DNA from: Drosophila persimilis
Taxonomy: Eukaryota; Arthropoda; Insecta; Diptera; Drosophilidae
Direction: 5' to 3'
Assembly (NCBI RefSeq): GCF_003286085.1
Contig: NW_020825288.1
Coordinates: 4,526,001-4,590,000, forward strand
DNA: 64,000 bases
The notes under the pieces were generated by a model. It did no database searches. It saw only the letters and a program-made list of their open reading frames with translations, and was not told where the DNA came from. Numbering within the stretch: position 1 is the stretch's first letter; every line of letters starts with the position of its first letter. The position numbers and the translations under genes were made by a program. This document shows, piece after piece, positions 38,821-53,800 of this stretch.

Positions 38821-41800
38821 CTACTTCAAGCGGTTGATGACTAGGTCGGCCACGACCTGTAGGCCCTTCTGGTAGGGCGACTCCGTCAGCTCCTGGGCCA
38901 GCCGTATCGCCTCGTTGCAGTGCTTCTTGGCCAGGAAGCGGGTCTGCTCCAGTCCGTGCGACTTGTGCACCAGCTCAAAGGCCCGCTCCACATCTCCGGG
39001 CTCGCTGAAGCGTCGCATCACCATGGGATTCAGCTCGGGGTACTGCAAGAGGCGAGAAATGCCAAATATTTCAATTATGCAAGGTCTCAGCGTGGGTTGG
39101 GCGGGTGGTTTTTTGCTGTCTGGCTTTTACTATTTGCCAACGCACATGCATCCGCGGGCCACTGGCATTCAAAAGCGCGCTGTTTGAAACGCATCGCACG
39201 CGTCCGCTAATCGCGGGCTGCATAGCAAATGGGTATGGCCGCAGGCGCTAATCGGTCCCATATGCAATCGACTTACAGACGCATCTCCAGCCGGCCACCA
39301 CCCACCCACCACACATGATATCATCGCTGCGCTGGCATCACCCGGTCATGCCCGGGCAGGCACTTTAGATGCATGCGCACACAGAGAGACCTGCTCTGGT
39401 GTTTGCATTATTCCACACTGGATCGATCAACTGTTGTCACAGCAATAAGGAAATATCTTCAAGCATTTTGTATCTATAAGCTATCTAGGGGCAATTACCG
39501 CTGGCCCGTGTACTCACCTTTTCGCATGCAAAGAGAACTGGAGCCGTGGCCAGGCCCAGTTTGAGGTCTGCCGCCGTTGGCTTTCCCATCTGTTCGGTGG
39601 ATGAGACAAAGTCCAGCATGTCGTCGACCAGTTGAAAGGCCAGGCCTATGTTTCGTCCGTACTGGAAGGCCACTTCAGCAACATTATCATCGGCCTGGGC
39701 AATGACGGCGGTCTGCAAGAGAGCGCGGGGTTGGGTTAGGTTCAAAGTCAATTGCAATCGGCGGTGCTGTGCGGTGCAAATGGGAACAATGACAACGGCC
39801 TGCGTGCACACTAATCGCTGAATTATCCGCAGAGACAGAGACAGAGACAAACACAGAGGCTGCACTGCATGCCGCTGCTGCACGGTTGCATGCCGATAAC
39901 GATTACTCACCGCCTTCAGTGCGTTGGCAATCAGCGATGCGGTCTTCCTGTATGTCTTGGTCAGATAGTGGGCGAAACGCTCGTTCTCCGTTTCCCTTGA
40001 GCCCAGCTGCATGAACTCGCCTTGAACCAAATCGGTTAATATCTGCAAATAAATGGTGTTTTAAGTATTCCGCACAATGGCTCGTAAATATGTCACAAAA
40101 GATATGGTTATCGCTTCACGTTCGATTGTTCTGTAATCCCCGTGAAGATTCCCACAATAAAATGCAAAATTTGTGGCTATTTTCGGTGTTCCGTCAGGCA
40201 TGCTGTAGGGGCGCAGCCATTTTGTATGGTACGTAACTTCCGCTTGAACGGAGCCTCAAATGCAAAGAGCAAATACTATTGTGCCAAATATTTCTGGCAA
40301 ACACAGTTTCATTCAGCTCTCAGATACTACCTACCTGTCCACTATTTCTATGCCCAATTTTGTTTGCACACAAATCGATGGCTGGTTGGCACGCCCTTCC
40401 ATTTCGCTTTCGATAGGCAATTTCATTCATTCGGACCCCAAAAACTAGCAGACACTTGTCAAAATCTTTGGCAAACACTCGGCCTACAGTGCGTGTGCGT
40501 GTGTTCGTGCGTGTGCGTATGCGTCTGTGTGGGCGCTTCTGATCTGTGGCTGTGTGTTTCCAAGGAGCTCAAGGCGAGGCAGCCATAGCTGGCCAATAGT
40601 TTCTGGCCAAAATCTGCCTGCTACCTGACTTTCAATGTTAATTGACACAAACAGCGCACAAGCTAGAGCGACAAGTGCGTGAGCTTCAACAATGCGGCCA
40701 ACAAAATGCATTTCGAGCCATATACGCGTCAAATTAACACAAAGCCGCCTTCTTAGCCACCAAATAAAGTCAAAATGCTGCCAAAACCCGGCCAATGCCT
40801 TGGGTTTGCCACATTTTTTCACTCAACCGCAAAACGCGAGCGCAGTTTACGGAGTCTTTCGCCTCAAGGCAGCCGTAAAGAAAAGCTGTTTGCCCCGAAG
40901 CAACTCTTCGTGTGGCACGTACTTGGGAATTTTCTTTTTCGACAAAGGAAATATTGGCTAAAAGAAAATTCACTTAAAATAAGAAACGAATGGTCCGCTA
41001 GATTGGGGGCTTATATTAAACTATTATCCACAGAAACGTTTAAAATGTAACATACATATGTATGTGGCCAGATTTCTATGCGAATTGGTCATGAAATTAG
41101 CAAAGTAGATACGAATCATTATGCGTGACTTTAAATGGTCGCATTTTCTTTGAAGTACATTTATATCTGACATTGTCTGGGCATTCCGAGGGCGTAACAA
41201 TCAAACTTAACGGACTGGTTTAACCCAATACCCAGTAAAAGTCATAAATCCACTCGATTAAGAGTCACTGAAATTCTAATCATTATTCTTCTTTTTTTTT
41301 AATGCAATCAACGTCTTAGAAGCCGTTGAAATTATTCAGACACGCGCACGGAATGTTTAATAAGAAAATCTGACAAAAATACATGGGTTTATGCCGTCGA
41401 TTGTCGTAGCAGATGAAAGAAGAACCTGCCAAAAGTCGTTTGTCAATAGAAAGAAATATAGCAAAAGGTGGAAGAATATCAAACACTAAACATTTGGATA
41501 CAATATTTGGTAGTTAACGAAGAGATTGGATTGGTTTTTATTGCCATATGCTTAAAATATGGTTAGCAATTGGCGAGAGGTGGAATTTTTAGGGAAACTA
41601 TGAAAATTAGAAGCATAGCAATAAATATCTAAGAAATATTTATTAAGCTGCAATTTAAATATGAACTGGGATAAACCTGTATACATATTTACAGAACACG
41701 TTCCTGCAAGAAAAGATAAATAGTCTGGAGCCGGCTCTAAGACTAAAGAAAGTTTGGTTGTTCATCCCTTGGTGGGATCCACACTGAATGTTTGGTATGC

Positions 41801-44800
41801 TAATGAGATCTGAGATGTGATCCGATAGAGACACGGGTATGATAATTCCTAGATTGGCATATGCATGAGCACCTCGAGCACTCACAAAGCGGCCGCCTTG
41901 GGCCACACCTCTTGGTTCCAGCCTAAGATGTTACGCATGTTTTTTGGCGAATTCAAAAAACCAGGGGAGAGATGGATATGGAGATCCGAGACAATGTGTA
42001 GCCCGAAAACGTAGGCAAGTTTATAGTGTTTGCTCGGGCTATTAACTTGGCTCGGTCGATTGTGTAAATATGCGATAGATATACTCGCAGAGATACTCGC
42101 AGATACATACGAGCATGTGGAGACACCTCAGCATCCGTGCGGAGCAGATCTAGTTTCACTCTCACACACGCGGCCACGGCCGAAAGTGAAATTGGCAGGT
42201 GTGACTAATTCGAAATTTATAGAAACTACGTGAGGGCCGGCGAGAGACACGTTGCACAATGCCCGTAGCCCAGCATTTGTGCGGAATTTTATATCAGCAA
42301 GGACGAGCAAGAACTTGCATTGAACAAAGCGAAACATGGAAAAGTGAATGCCATGCCGTTGCAAAGTTGCACGAACTCCGGCGAAGGGCAAACCTTGGAT
42401 GAATGCCGATTCCCAGGGACGCAGGAAGTGGCAGGCCGAATGATTTGTGCTGCCCCATGTGTGCCCCTCAGGGACTGACTGGTTTCTGTTTAATGTTGTA
42501 ACCGAACAGCCGCTAAAGCAACTTTCATAATTTTTTTGTATAAAACGCGTGTACCAAAAGACAAAAGTACTCTCCTGTTTGCCCAGAAATTGTGTGAAAT
42601 TTGGCACCTTATTCGATTACGTACTCCCAGAAACGCACACAACACACAGATCTGTAGATCTAACCAAAATTCATTCGAATCCGGGATTTTTTTTTCTTTT
42701 CGGTCAGTTCTTGATGGCATCTTTGCCCACACCAAACGACTTGGACAAATAGTAGATCGGCACTACTCGTACGGGGGGTATTTGTGTGTTTGCTTCGGCA
42801 ATTAACTAGAAGCAAAAAATGTGCGAGGTACCTCGTATATTTAGCTTATTTTTGTGGTTGTGGGTGCACAAATCTTTAGGGTTGAGTACTTAAAGTCCAA
42901 AAAGCACAATGAACTTGGATCGATGATGAAATATTGGAAGGGGAGGTGAGAGTACGGCTTATACTTCCGGGAACAATGTACAGCTACATGAGGAAGCTCT
43001 GATTCTTAGCTTTGGAAGTCCATGTCTTACCTAGAGCCTGGAATATTTGAGAATCCTTAAATATCATGGGGTTGGAGTGCCGGTGCTTTTAAAAGGGTTA
43101 CGTGATAATGCATTTTTTAAAGAACTTAAAAACTTAAAGAAGGCTAAACTCTTCTTCTTTGATATACGACTACCATTCGAGCAATCTGCTTCATTAATCA
43201 CCTCCTTCTCTGACTAAAGATTCTTCGCCTTTGATGATTAACAAGTTTATATTTATCGTTTCATTAAGGTTTAGGCTCTGGCCTTCGGGAATACTAGATT
43301 TCATCTGTAAGACTCATCTTTTTTCAGCGAAAATACCTTTCTCCCGACCAAAAAGGAGTTCCCCCTTTGGGTATTCGTCATTGGATTGTCTTCGTAATGC
43401 AACATTTTTCTTACCTGACTCAAGACGATCGTCACATCGTCGCTGCGGAGACGGGCTATCATAATTGAGGCAATCGATAAGATATAATCACCAGCCATTG
43501 TGACCTGAAGAAGAAAGACGAGAGACGAGAGAAAAATACATACATATAACAAAAGTTCAGGCAACATGGACAAAGGAAACCCGTTAACTGTGGCAAGAGC
43601 TAAAACAGCTAACAGTAAAGGCAGCACAAAATCATCAAAAGACGCTATCCACTCCACTGACATGTGACTAAGATGTGAGGCTGAGAGATACAATCAAAGA
43701 CAAGAAATTAAAGCTGCTTGACGGTTTGTTGAATGATGCCTCCTGCTCTTCGAAAGTGTGGAATTAATTTATGCATTTCAATTTTTAAAAGACACATGTC
43801 GAAAGGGTAAATGCAGGCTGGAATGTGGCCTATGGCGGGGTATGAGGGCTATGATTAAATTTAATGAAGAGGCATCTGATTTTGAGGCCTTACAAAGTGA
43901 TGCAAGACGGCAAAGATGTTGACAAAGTCAATAAACACTTCAAATCGAAATACGCAACAAATTGATGTCAAAGTCAGAGTTGGGAGCTAGCTGCATGATG
44001 ATTGCCTTTGCGGTTGGCTGCTGTTTGCTGCTTGCTGATCGCTGCTTGGTTTTATTTGATTTTGGCAAACATATAGCCCGACATGCGGGGTGTGCAATCG
44101 AAGATCTTTACCTTTTTATGATTCCACAGAGCGTTAACGCTGGGCTTGCCGCGTCGGAAGTCCGACTGATCGATGACATCGTCGTGCACCAGGCTGGCCG
44201 AGTGTACCATCTCGGAGAAGAGAGCGACCTGTCGTTGTTTGTGTACTAATTGGCTGTCAAGGCGATAGGGGGCACAATAGTATTTTGTAAAGAGCACACA
44301 TTACCATTCAATATGGCTCCGATGCGAGTGTATCCCATCCACATGTGTACATACGACTACATACGACTATGTCTATGGCGGGGCTTTAATTTGGCCCAAA
44401 AAATGCGCACATTTCGCAAAGCCATGCTAATTATGTACACTGTGCTACATGGAACACCCAAATCGAAGCACAAACAACACTTACTGTGACTCGTTGTTCA
44501 AATGATAGTTTATCGCCTTGGCCATCAGCATGGTGACCATGGGCCGCAGGGCCTTACCCTGGCCATCGAAGTAGTAGCTGGCGATGGTGTCCAGCTCCGG
44601 CTGGGATGTTCCCGATTGCAGCAACTGCCAAATATAGCATCAAATATTATTCTTTGTTCTTGGGTTTGTGTTTGCTTATATTGCGGAAAGAAAAATCCCC
44701 TTTGGAATGTTTGGCGGAAAAAACCAACTAATCAATGACGTATTTAACAGATGAGTGAAATATCTGATACCGTTTTGTCTACATTGATGAATTAGTTGTT

Positions 44801-47800
44801 ATTTATTGATGATATTCATACATTTGTTTATTTATCTTTGAGATTGTCAACCCAAAATAGGCAAATATATGTCATGCGGTAATGGGAATATTTTTCAAGG
44901 CAAATCTACAAGAAACAACAACTAATTTATTCCTAAGTATTCGAGATTTGAATAGGTTGGTTGTTACATGTTTTTTGTTTACTAAATCTGAACTTGAGCT
45001 CTATTTTCATAAGTTTATTGTTTTAATATTCATAGTATTCTTTGTATTTTCAGGATTTTACATATTTTCAATATTATTATCAAAATCTATTACAAAAATT
45101 GTATATTTCTTTGTTTCTTTCTCAAATCGACTACTATTTACATGTACATCAAACGTACATCCCAAAAGAAAGACCATCCAGGGTCAAAAAAACTCTAAAC
45201 TATAATTTTTAACTCTTTACATTTGGTATTTAGCATCGAAATTTGTTTAAGTACTATCATCAAATAATATAAATATTTGGGTTAGAAAATAAACTAATAA
45301 AAAAAAAATGAATACAAAAAAACAATTTTCTAATCAATTTTCCACTAGATATTAAGTATGGCAAAAATACACTCTTTTTAAGCTGATTCATTTTGAAAAT
45401 ACATACATTAAGATAATTAAGGTTTTGTTTAGTTAAAAAATGATTCCCATGAATAGGTCCATTAATCACGGAGACCCTACTTACATCTCTGACATCATCA
45501 TAGAAGTACTTGAGTTCGTCGTCCAGTATGATGTACGGATCGATCTGGATCTCTCGGACAGGACCGGCGGGCTGTTGGGTGTGCACCGAGCTATGCTGCC
45601 TCAGATTCGTCTTCGAGCACTGCGAGTACTTCAGATTCTGGCTGCAGCTGTGGGCGTTTTGCTGTGAAACATAGATACGGAGAGAGAACAGGGATTTTAG
45701 AATGGTTGGCTGCATTAGTTTTTGGTTAAATGCTGTAATTAATAACAAAGTGTGAATAATTGAAGGAGCAAACAAGTCAGTTAACAACTTTCAATTGCGG
45801 CTAACAAGTTTCGCCTTGCCCGACGACCGAAATTAATAACTGGAAAATTGCAGCAGCCAAAAAGCCCGACAGCGGTAGGCAGCAGCCAACAGCAGCCAAA
45901 AGCAGCAGTAAATGGCCAACTAATTGAAGTTTATTGTTGACGCCCTCGCACAGCGACTCTTGACCTTGTCGCCAATGTCGCTATTGTTAAAGCCAAGTCC
46001 TTTTGTTTCGGGGGCCGCAAAATCAAAGCCAAAACGAAAGCCGCACGCGCTGCTAAACTGCCTGGCAACATGTTGCCACGAAATGCCCCGAAATGCCACG
46101 AAATGTGTCTCTTGATTTGGCTTTTTTTCTTTCCGGAGCAATTTATATGCAATGATGCAATTGCCGTTTGGCTTCTTGTGCATTCAAGCAGTCGCCCTGT
46201 CCGTCTGTGGCTCTGTCTATCTGTCGCTATGTCTATCTGTCAGTCTGTCAATAAGAGTCGCACTCAAATGCAGGCATGATAACATGTAAATTTTATGTTG
46301 CCAACTTGTCAACACAGAGGCGGAACGGGAGGCAAACGTTTCTTACATCTAATATTTGTCTATGGCGCGGGTCCTGGGCGTGAACGGATTACGCGTACTG
46401 GTGGTGTGCTGACCCACTTGACGGTGGGTCCTGCATCACAGCAGTCACTGACCATCATCATCCACGAGTGGCCGTAACCATTCAGCGCCCTTGGCTACAT
46501 CATCATCTTTGATTGGTCTCCGGATCTACCGCACACGTGTGGACGATGGACCCAAAAACGGGTTCGACGATGATGGTTTCTTTTCATTGATGATCGTTTT
46601 TGGGGGTCTCCGCTGAGACATCGTAAAATACCCAACCAAATTGTTGACCATCCCCCAGCCCATTCAAAAGAGCTTGTAAATGACCCAGTTTCATATTAAA
46701 TATATGTCATAAACATCGGTTGAGGCTTAGCTTTTAGCCGTGTAGAAAGCGAGAGAGGCCCCCCCCCCTGCTGAAATGTATTACAAAATCGGAGGGCATC
46801 ACAATTACAACAGCAGCAGCAGCAGTGGCAGTGGCAGTGGCAGCAGTAGCTCCCCTCCAAAAGAAATCCAATTAAATGCGAGTCGTGGAAACTTTCATTT
46901 TCAATATGTGCGCCAAATTAAAATTAGTGGCCAATGGCCAACAGAGTTCCGCCAGTCTCGCACTTGTTAATATTTGCAAAAACAAAGAAGAAAAAAACCG
47001 AAAAAATTACACTACCATTTCTTTGGCGAACGTGCAGAAATGCATATAATTGTGGCCCGCATACGTTGAATGATTTTTAAATGGTTTTTATAGTCGGTCT
47101 TCTGCCTCGGCGTCCTACCACAAAACAGCAGGTGCCACACGAAGCCGAACGGAGTTTAAGTGTCTCTAAACCTATGGTCTCTTCAGTCGTGAGTTCAACC
47201 TTTATGAATCAATTTAGTATTTAAGTTTGCCTTCAATTCTGGAGCAGATCTTCATCAAAAACTTATAAGCTCTTGGATTTTTCTGGTAAATTGTTGCGTG
47301 CGAAATACACAAACATTAACCATGTAGGAAGTGCGATATGATTCGTTGCAGTTGGCTGGTTTTGGTTTGGGGTTAGTTATATGAAAGAAGGAAATATCTA
47401 GAAGAGTGCAGGCAGTGCAGAGAAGGAGGACTGCAGGAAATATCTCACTTTCTGTAAGTAATGCACAAAGGGATTCCTCTGAAATATTTTGTGAAAGTCT
47501 GAAGGCATCCTCTAGGATTCCTCGTCACAATAAACTTTTTCTATTGTAATTTTGAAGTTTAACAACAAAGTTAAACAAATCCTCCGCTGGCAGGGGTCTC
47601 AAAGTATCACCGAGTGCCAATTTAGCCATGTATCTAATAGCAGATTTATATGTGAATAAAAAGATACAGTAAAACGGCAGTTTTAAAAAGTTAATCCCCC
47701 CAAAAAAGCCCCAAAAGAGTTCACTCTTTTTGGCCAATAAAGATTGACTACAATCGATTGATAAGGTTAAACCGCAAAAGCCGCCACACCGCAAAAGAGT

Positions 47801-50800
47801 CAGCAGGCCGCTGCCGATCAGCAGGCCAGCAACTTTCACATTGATTTCAGCAACAACAACAACAACAAAAAAAGAGAAATAATAATAACAATCTTTTGGC
47901 AACAAAGAAATAATTTACGTTTATTTGCTGCTGATTTCTGCTGTGCCTCTGCCAATTTTCATTTAAATACTCGACTGTTTTTGGAGCCGTTAATTTAATT
48001 GGCGAAAAAGTGGTGGAGAAATGGGCGCAGCGATCAAAGGAAATTGCAGCAGCATTCAAAGAAGAGTGTGCGGCTTAAAAGCCATGCAAATAGAGAAGAC
48101 AAGTGCCAAAAAAAAAAAGAAAAAAAAAACAAAAATGTTTTGAATTTTGCGCCTCAAGGCGCTCCCACGATATAATCCGCCATCCATCCCCCCAAATGGG
48201 ATGGATGGGATGATGGCCTCATCTCAAGCTGCAATTGAAAATGAAGATGAAATGTTGAAAGTATTTAACGATCTACTCAAGTGTCAGGGCAAATCCAAAG
48301 AGCGCGCGCGCTGATTGATGTCACAGATTGATCGAAAAAAAAAAACGGCCAAATTGCAACATTTTGCAACAATTTTTGGTTATTGATGGCTTTACGACTT
48401 ACTTATTGTTATTTCATATTATTGTTATAATTTTGCTCTTGTTTGCTGCATAGTTTTTTGTTGTTGTCTGGTTTTTAGGGCAATTTGTATTCCGCATATG
48501 GTATTCCATTTTTGTTTTGCTTCAGACAATTGCCTTTGCATGTTGCTATTTTAATGGAGGTCTCACACAACACCTGAGATCGTAGACCTCCTACACTGGG
48601 GTTTAAGCTATTTATAAGCATTAATTTTTGGAATTATTCCAATTATAATGATCATCAGGCATGGCCAGAAAGAACATTTAATTTCAATCAATGTTCCGCC
48701 TCCTGCCTTTCTTTAGAAATGTATATTTAATGCTGCCTTGATCGGCTATGACAGACAGGGCCTATGGCGTAGCGGAAGCAGCGTATTGGCCAAAGCCAAA
48801 AGCCAGAGAAACACAGTCAAGAAAGTGAGTGAACCTCTCTTTTTTCTGCCGAGGGCCGAAGTCGAAGACGAAGTCGAAGTCGACGCTTTGGACTTACTTT
48901 CCCTTTTTGTCATCGTCGTTGTCGCTGTCGCTGTCGCTGCTGCTGCTGCTGTTGCTGTTGCTATTGATGTCGCTGCTGTGGTTGTATCTTTTATTTGTAT
49001 TTGTGGCTGACATAACGATACGTTGGCGGGATGAGTAAATGGCTGGGGGATATGGCAGCGGGGGGTACAGGGGTGTGCAGGGGGGCAATCGCTCGCCATG
49101 GCCGATTTTATGCGGTATGTAATTTCTCTGTTCGATTTTCGAACTCTTCTGCCGTTGCTGTGCCGAGGGCACCGCCTTCTCCCTTCATTAGCGGCACCGT
49201 CTGTTGCTGGCAAAGTGGTTAACATGCGTGTTAACAGACACCTTGCCACCATGCCACCGCTCACGCAGCTCAAGTGAGGGTGGATGCCAAGTGCTGGGGA
49301 GTGTTTGCCCCCAAACGCTGGGTAATCTATGATGTATACGAGTATTCACAAGGAATGTTTCTTAGGCACCAGTACCCCGTACGCACCCAGAGATGTGCGT
49401 ATCTTCGAGAGTCTCACATATTGACAGATGGATGTCTCAATGCGTCACGGTTTCATTGCGTTCAAAATTGAGCTCATCAGAAACTATGACAATTGCAATT
49501 ATTGGAGGTACGGACTGCACCCTCAATGTAATCGATTGGGAAACTTAATGCTGCGAATCTAAAGAAGTATAAAGATGAAAAGTCGCTGAAGAAATGGCAA
49601 AGGGAAGTATGAGGAGAATCCCCCAGTATTAATACATAAAAGTGGGTCTTCATTCGTTCATCATTCCCAAGAAAAACCAATAAAAGGATACAAAACTATT
49701 AGAATGTAATCTTTAGAAGAGTGATCTGTCACAATTCCACGAAAGTATAAATTACCCAAAGAAAGATCTCCATTCTATCCAATTCCAAGCATTCTTAACA
49801 CGAACACCTTCGAGGGATTCCGCTTTATTCAATTAAATTAATTAAATTAACTGTTTTTTTTAGCTCTTGCACCAATCAAATCAGCCTTCAAAGTTCCCCA
49901 CATTCATCTATTTATCTCCTATTAATAATCTTCGACTGGATCTCAACTAGTTTTCCCAAAAAACTACTTTAGCTTGCAGTTAAGTTACATTTTTCCGCCA
50001 TCATATATCAATGCACAAATCACCTTAAATTCCACTTTGAATGTTACGCAACGCAATGCGATTTACAATTGAAATTAGTGCGTGCGACCGGCTAATGCAG
50101 CGGCTACATGTGGGCGATTTAAAACGCACACGCGTCTCTCAACGTCTAAGACCCGCAGGTGTTTTGAGCCGACTCATTGGCGTGCGTTTTAAAAAGCTTC
50201 AACTTCCGAGCCAATGCTTTTTAAAACGCTTCAACTTCAAAGAGCATGCGTTTTAAAACGCCTCAATCCTAAGCGAATGCGTTTTTAAACGCTTGGACTT
50301 CCAAGATAATGCGTTTTTAAACGCTTGGACTCCCAAGAGAATGCGTTTTAAAACGCTTGAACTTCTAAGCTCAGGAAAAAAAGGCCGAAAATGGTGAGAG
50401 AATTATTTTATAGACCAAAATATCCATAAATTAAATACTGGCAGTTCATTGGATACGGTAAATATGGCAATCTGTCAAAGGCAAAAGAAAAGAAAAAAAC
50501 ATCACCCAAACAAAAATGTTTTTCCAGACAAATTGGAAACCTGTTCGTTGGGGGAAAACCAGAAAAATTCAAGTTTATCCTGCAATGGCAACAGCAACAA
50601 AGTGTAAATCAGGCGGGTCTCCAAAATGAATGTACTCCAAAAAAAATTACATAAAATGTGCAGACAGGAAAAAATCACAAAATCCCAAGAGGAAAAACTG
50701 ATGGAAAAGCACGACGCGTGCCGCAAATTAAAGGCGGGCACTATCCTAATTTTGAATAGAGTATCTTTGGATTGTTGGAGTGGGGTTGGGGGAATGTGGC

Positions 50801-53800
50801 AATGGGGGACACAGCAATCAACTGAATTCCAATGTTAATTAAGGTGCAACCTTTTGTCCACAAAATTAAACCGAAACTAATGGCAATTTGCACTCAGAAA
50901 CCGAGCACACAAAGCAGCCAATCAGTGTGGGAAATTCATTTCCCTAAGATACACAAATTTATGCTAATTATCAATAATTATTGATTAAATTTATACAGAG
51001 ATATCCGAATGGTGAGCGACATTGATGAAATGTGGGGCTGACTGACATCCAGTAGAAAATCCATCTGCGGATCTGCGGATCTGTGGGTTTGGTCCGGCGT
51101 TATGCAATGCTCTTGCTCCATGCTTTTGTTTCTTCCGTGGCCTAGACGGTGGCGGTGTCGGTGGCGGCGGCGCTTCTTTTTGGCTTTCAAATCGAAATTC
51201 GAAATATTTTTGTTGTTAAGGAAAACAACGCCGAAATCATTAACAGTTAACAGACTTGGCCGAGAGACGCCGCCAATCACACGCCGAGAGAGTGAGGCAG
51301 AAGGCAGAGACCACAGAAACCAGTTTAGGACAACACCAAAACGCATGCGTCTCTCATGGAATTGGGTCAGCAAGTACCGGGGCCCAAGCCGAACCGAACC
51401 AAACCGAACCGACAAAAATACCAAAGCCAAGAGGCAAACGAGCCAACAGTTCCAACAGCAGCACCAAACGATCAAAAGACAAGCCATTGCAGGTGTAGGG
51501 ACAGGTTGAATGAAAGTCAACCCAAGCCAAAAGCCTAAAGCCAAAGCCAAAACCAAAACCAAAGCCAAAAGCCGCTTAGGCATGCCCAAAAACCAATTTC
51601 GTTTTCGATTCCCTTCAACCACAGCTGAAAATCCAATTAAACCATAATCGTAATCGTAATCGTACACCCAATGCATTTAATGCACAATTATACCATTTTC
51701 CATTCATTTTGCATATGCATATGAAATTTATTCAGAACTTTTCATTAGAAAATCGGGGTTTCGTTTCTTTTTCGTTGTTGGTTTTTTTTGGTCAGGGTTT
51801 CGGTTTTGGTTTTGGTTTTGGTTTTGGGGCCGCAAGTGAAAGTGTTTTGTTGTTTGCAGAAATGAAGACAAAGATTTACGATACGGCAGATGTATCTTTT
51901 AGCATATTCGGCTACTTTTATACGTGAGAGCTTCTGCCACATATTTCTGCTCAAATTAATGGCTTTCACACAAGTGAAACATTACAAATGATAAATTGTG
52001 AATGAATGAGGGGAATAGTCTCTGTGGGACTTATAAGCCACAAATGTAGTTGGTTCTGTAAGCTCTTAAATGATCAAACATTTCGGAGATCTTTAAAAAA
52101 ATATTGTATGGCTTAAGACTAAAGTCCCCTTTAGTATAATTTCAATCAAAAATACCACTTGGCTCAAGTCAAACGTTTTCGTGCCCACAACAAGAAATTT
52201 CTAAAAAACAAAAATATTTCAATGAAAACAGGTCGCGCTTTTGGTTTCACTTTCACAAGACCAAACCCTCAAAAGCATTCAAATTAAATAAAAATAAAAA
52301 CCACGAGAGAAGAATCGACGGAAATCAATCAAATCAAAACGGGATTCCATCTAGAGGGAAGTATCTGGCATCTAATTGAAAAGTCGCTACCTTGAGAGAG
52401 TATCAACCCATCAAATTCACACGCTGGCGTTAAGTCGGAGTCCGACTGCGAGTCCGAGTCGGAGTCCAAATCCACAGGTTGACTTCATCTCACGCATTCG
52501 CAATGAAAGTGAAAAGTTGATACCGAAGGCGGAAGAAGGGGCATAGCGTTTTGGAAACTAATTCGAGTCAAAAGATATACCAGTCAACGATAACGAATAC
52601 TAAAACCTGGCCAATAAGTTGCTTGCCAAATTCGTGTGGGGCATAGATAAAGACGCAAGACAATAGCCAGACAGGGGCAGAGGCAGAGGCAGGGGCAGAG
52701 AGTGAGGAGAGTGGAGTGCGGCAGAGAGGAGAGCTCTCTTTGCTTTTGGCCAAATGAAATGAAGAAGAAAGTCAAAGAAACGGTTAAAAGTGAATTTCTT
52801 CTATGGCTGTTAGCTGTTAGCTGTTTCTGTTGCTGTTGGCCGTTGCTTCTGCCATTGCAGACTATTATTAGTTGGCGTTTTTTGTTTTTTCGTTTTTTTT
52901 TTTTTGGCCAAAAGCGTCTCTTGGCCAAGCGTCTCTGTTGGCTCTGCTGCTGCTGCTGCGCTGCGACGTGCGCTTTCTATTTGCGTTTTGTTTATTGTTT
53001 ACCTATGATAGATGAACGTATCAGTTTCCAGCTGTATCTGTGTCTCTCTCTTTGCGCCTGTGTGTGTGTGTGTGTGTGTGGGGTTGTGTGTTGGGCATAA
53101 AACCAATTTGGCGTTGAATGAATTTTTATTTGAAACACAAAAACCAACGTCAACTGCATACAAAATTATTATTTACTTTTTCCTCAATTTTTGTCTATCT
53201 TTTATATTCGAAAGCACCCCAGACAGCACCCTAATGAAACGCACACGTCTTTTATTTAATATACAATAATAAACAATAATATAATTAATTCTTGGCTTTA
53301 TTCCGGGGCGATCTAGAGACCCGCTAACCCCCGGAGCAGGGCCGTACTCTGCTGCCGAGTGTCAAAAAAAAAAGATCAACCATTAAAAGTGGGGTTTAAT
53401 GAGCACTTAACCCTTTAACACATTATCACCTTTTGAAAACTATCCTGCACACGGCAAATATTTATGCCAGGGCCTTGAAATGTGGCCACAGATATTCCGC
53501 ACATGGATAACCATTGCATTATGGCCAATGCCTACAGAAGGCCTACAATACTGCACAGAAAATTAGTTATTGCATTCGCAATGCTAAAGCAATTTAATCA
53601 AAGCCTTGTCAGGGAAGGGGGGCTCCTTCGCTTGAGGAGGGGAGGAGACATACATACATAAATGGCGTGCCATAAAACTATATAAACTCTAAAGAAAAAC
53701 ACTAAAAACCAGTGGAAAACTGATGCACTAATTGTGGTTCGAGCAATAGTCAAGGCGGGCATGTAAGCAATTAATCTCAAGGTGAATGGATTAACTACCA

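Noticed and set aside
42640-42700. Possible tRNA B-box-like sequence (TTCGAATCCGGG)
   Set aside because: No matching A-box, anticodon arm or acceptor stem can be folded around it.
48738-49273. Open frames on both strands over a GCTGCTG/GTCGCT-rich patch
   Set aside because: Low-complexity triplet DNA keeps several frames open at once. No splice sites or conserved domain support a nested gene in qless intron 1.
50041-50374. Regularly spaced palindromic repeats resembling a CRISPR array
   Set aside because: The spacing leaves no unique spacers, since the whole 32-bp unit repeats, and it lies in an intron of an animal gene. It is a tandem repeat.
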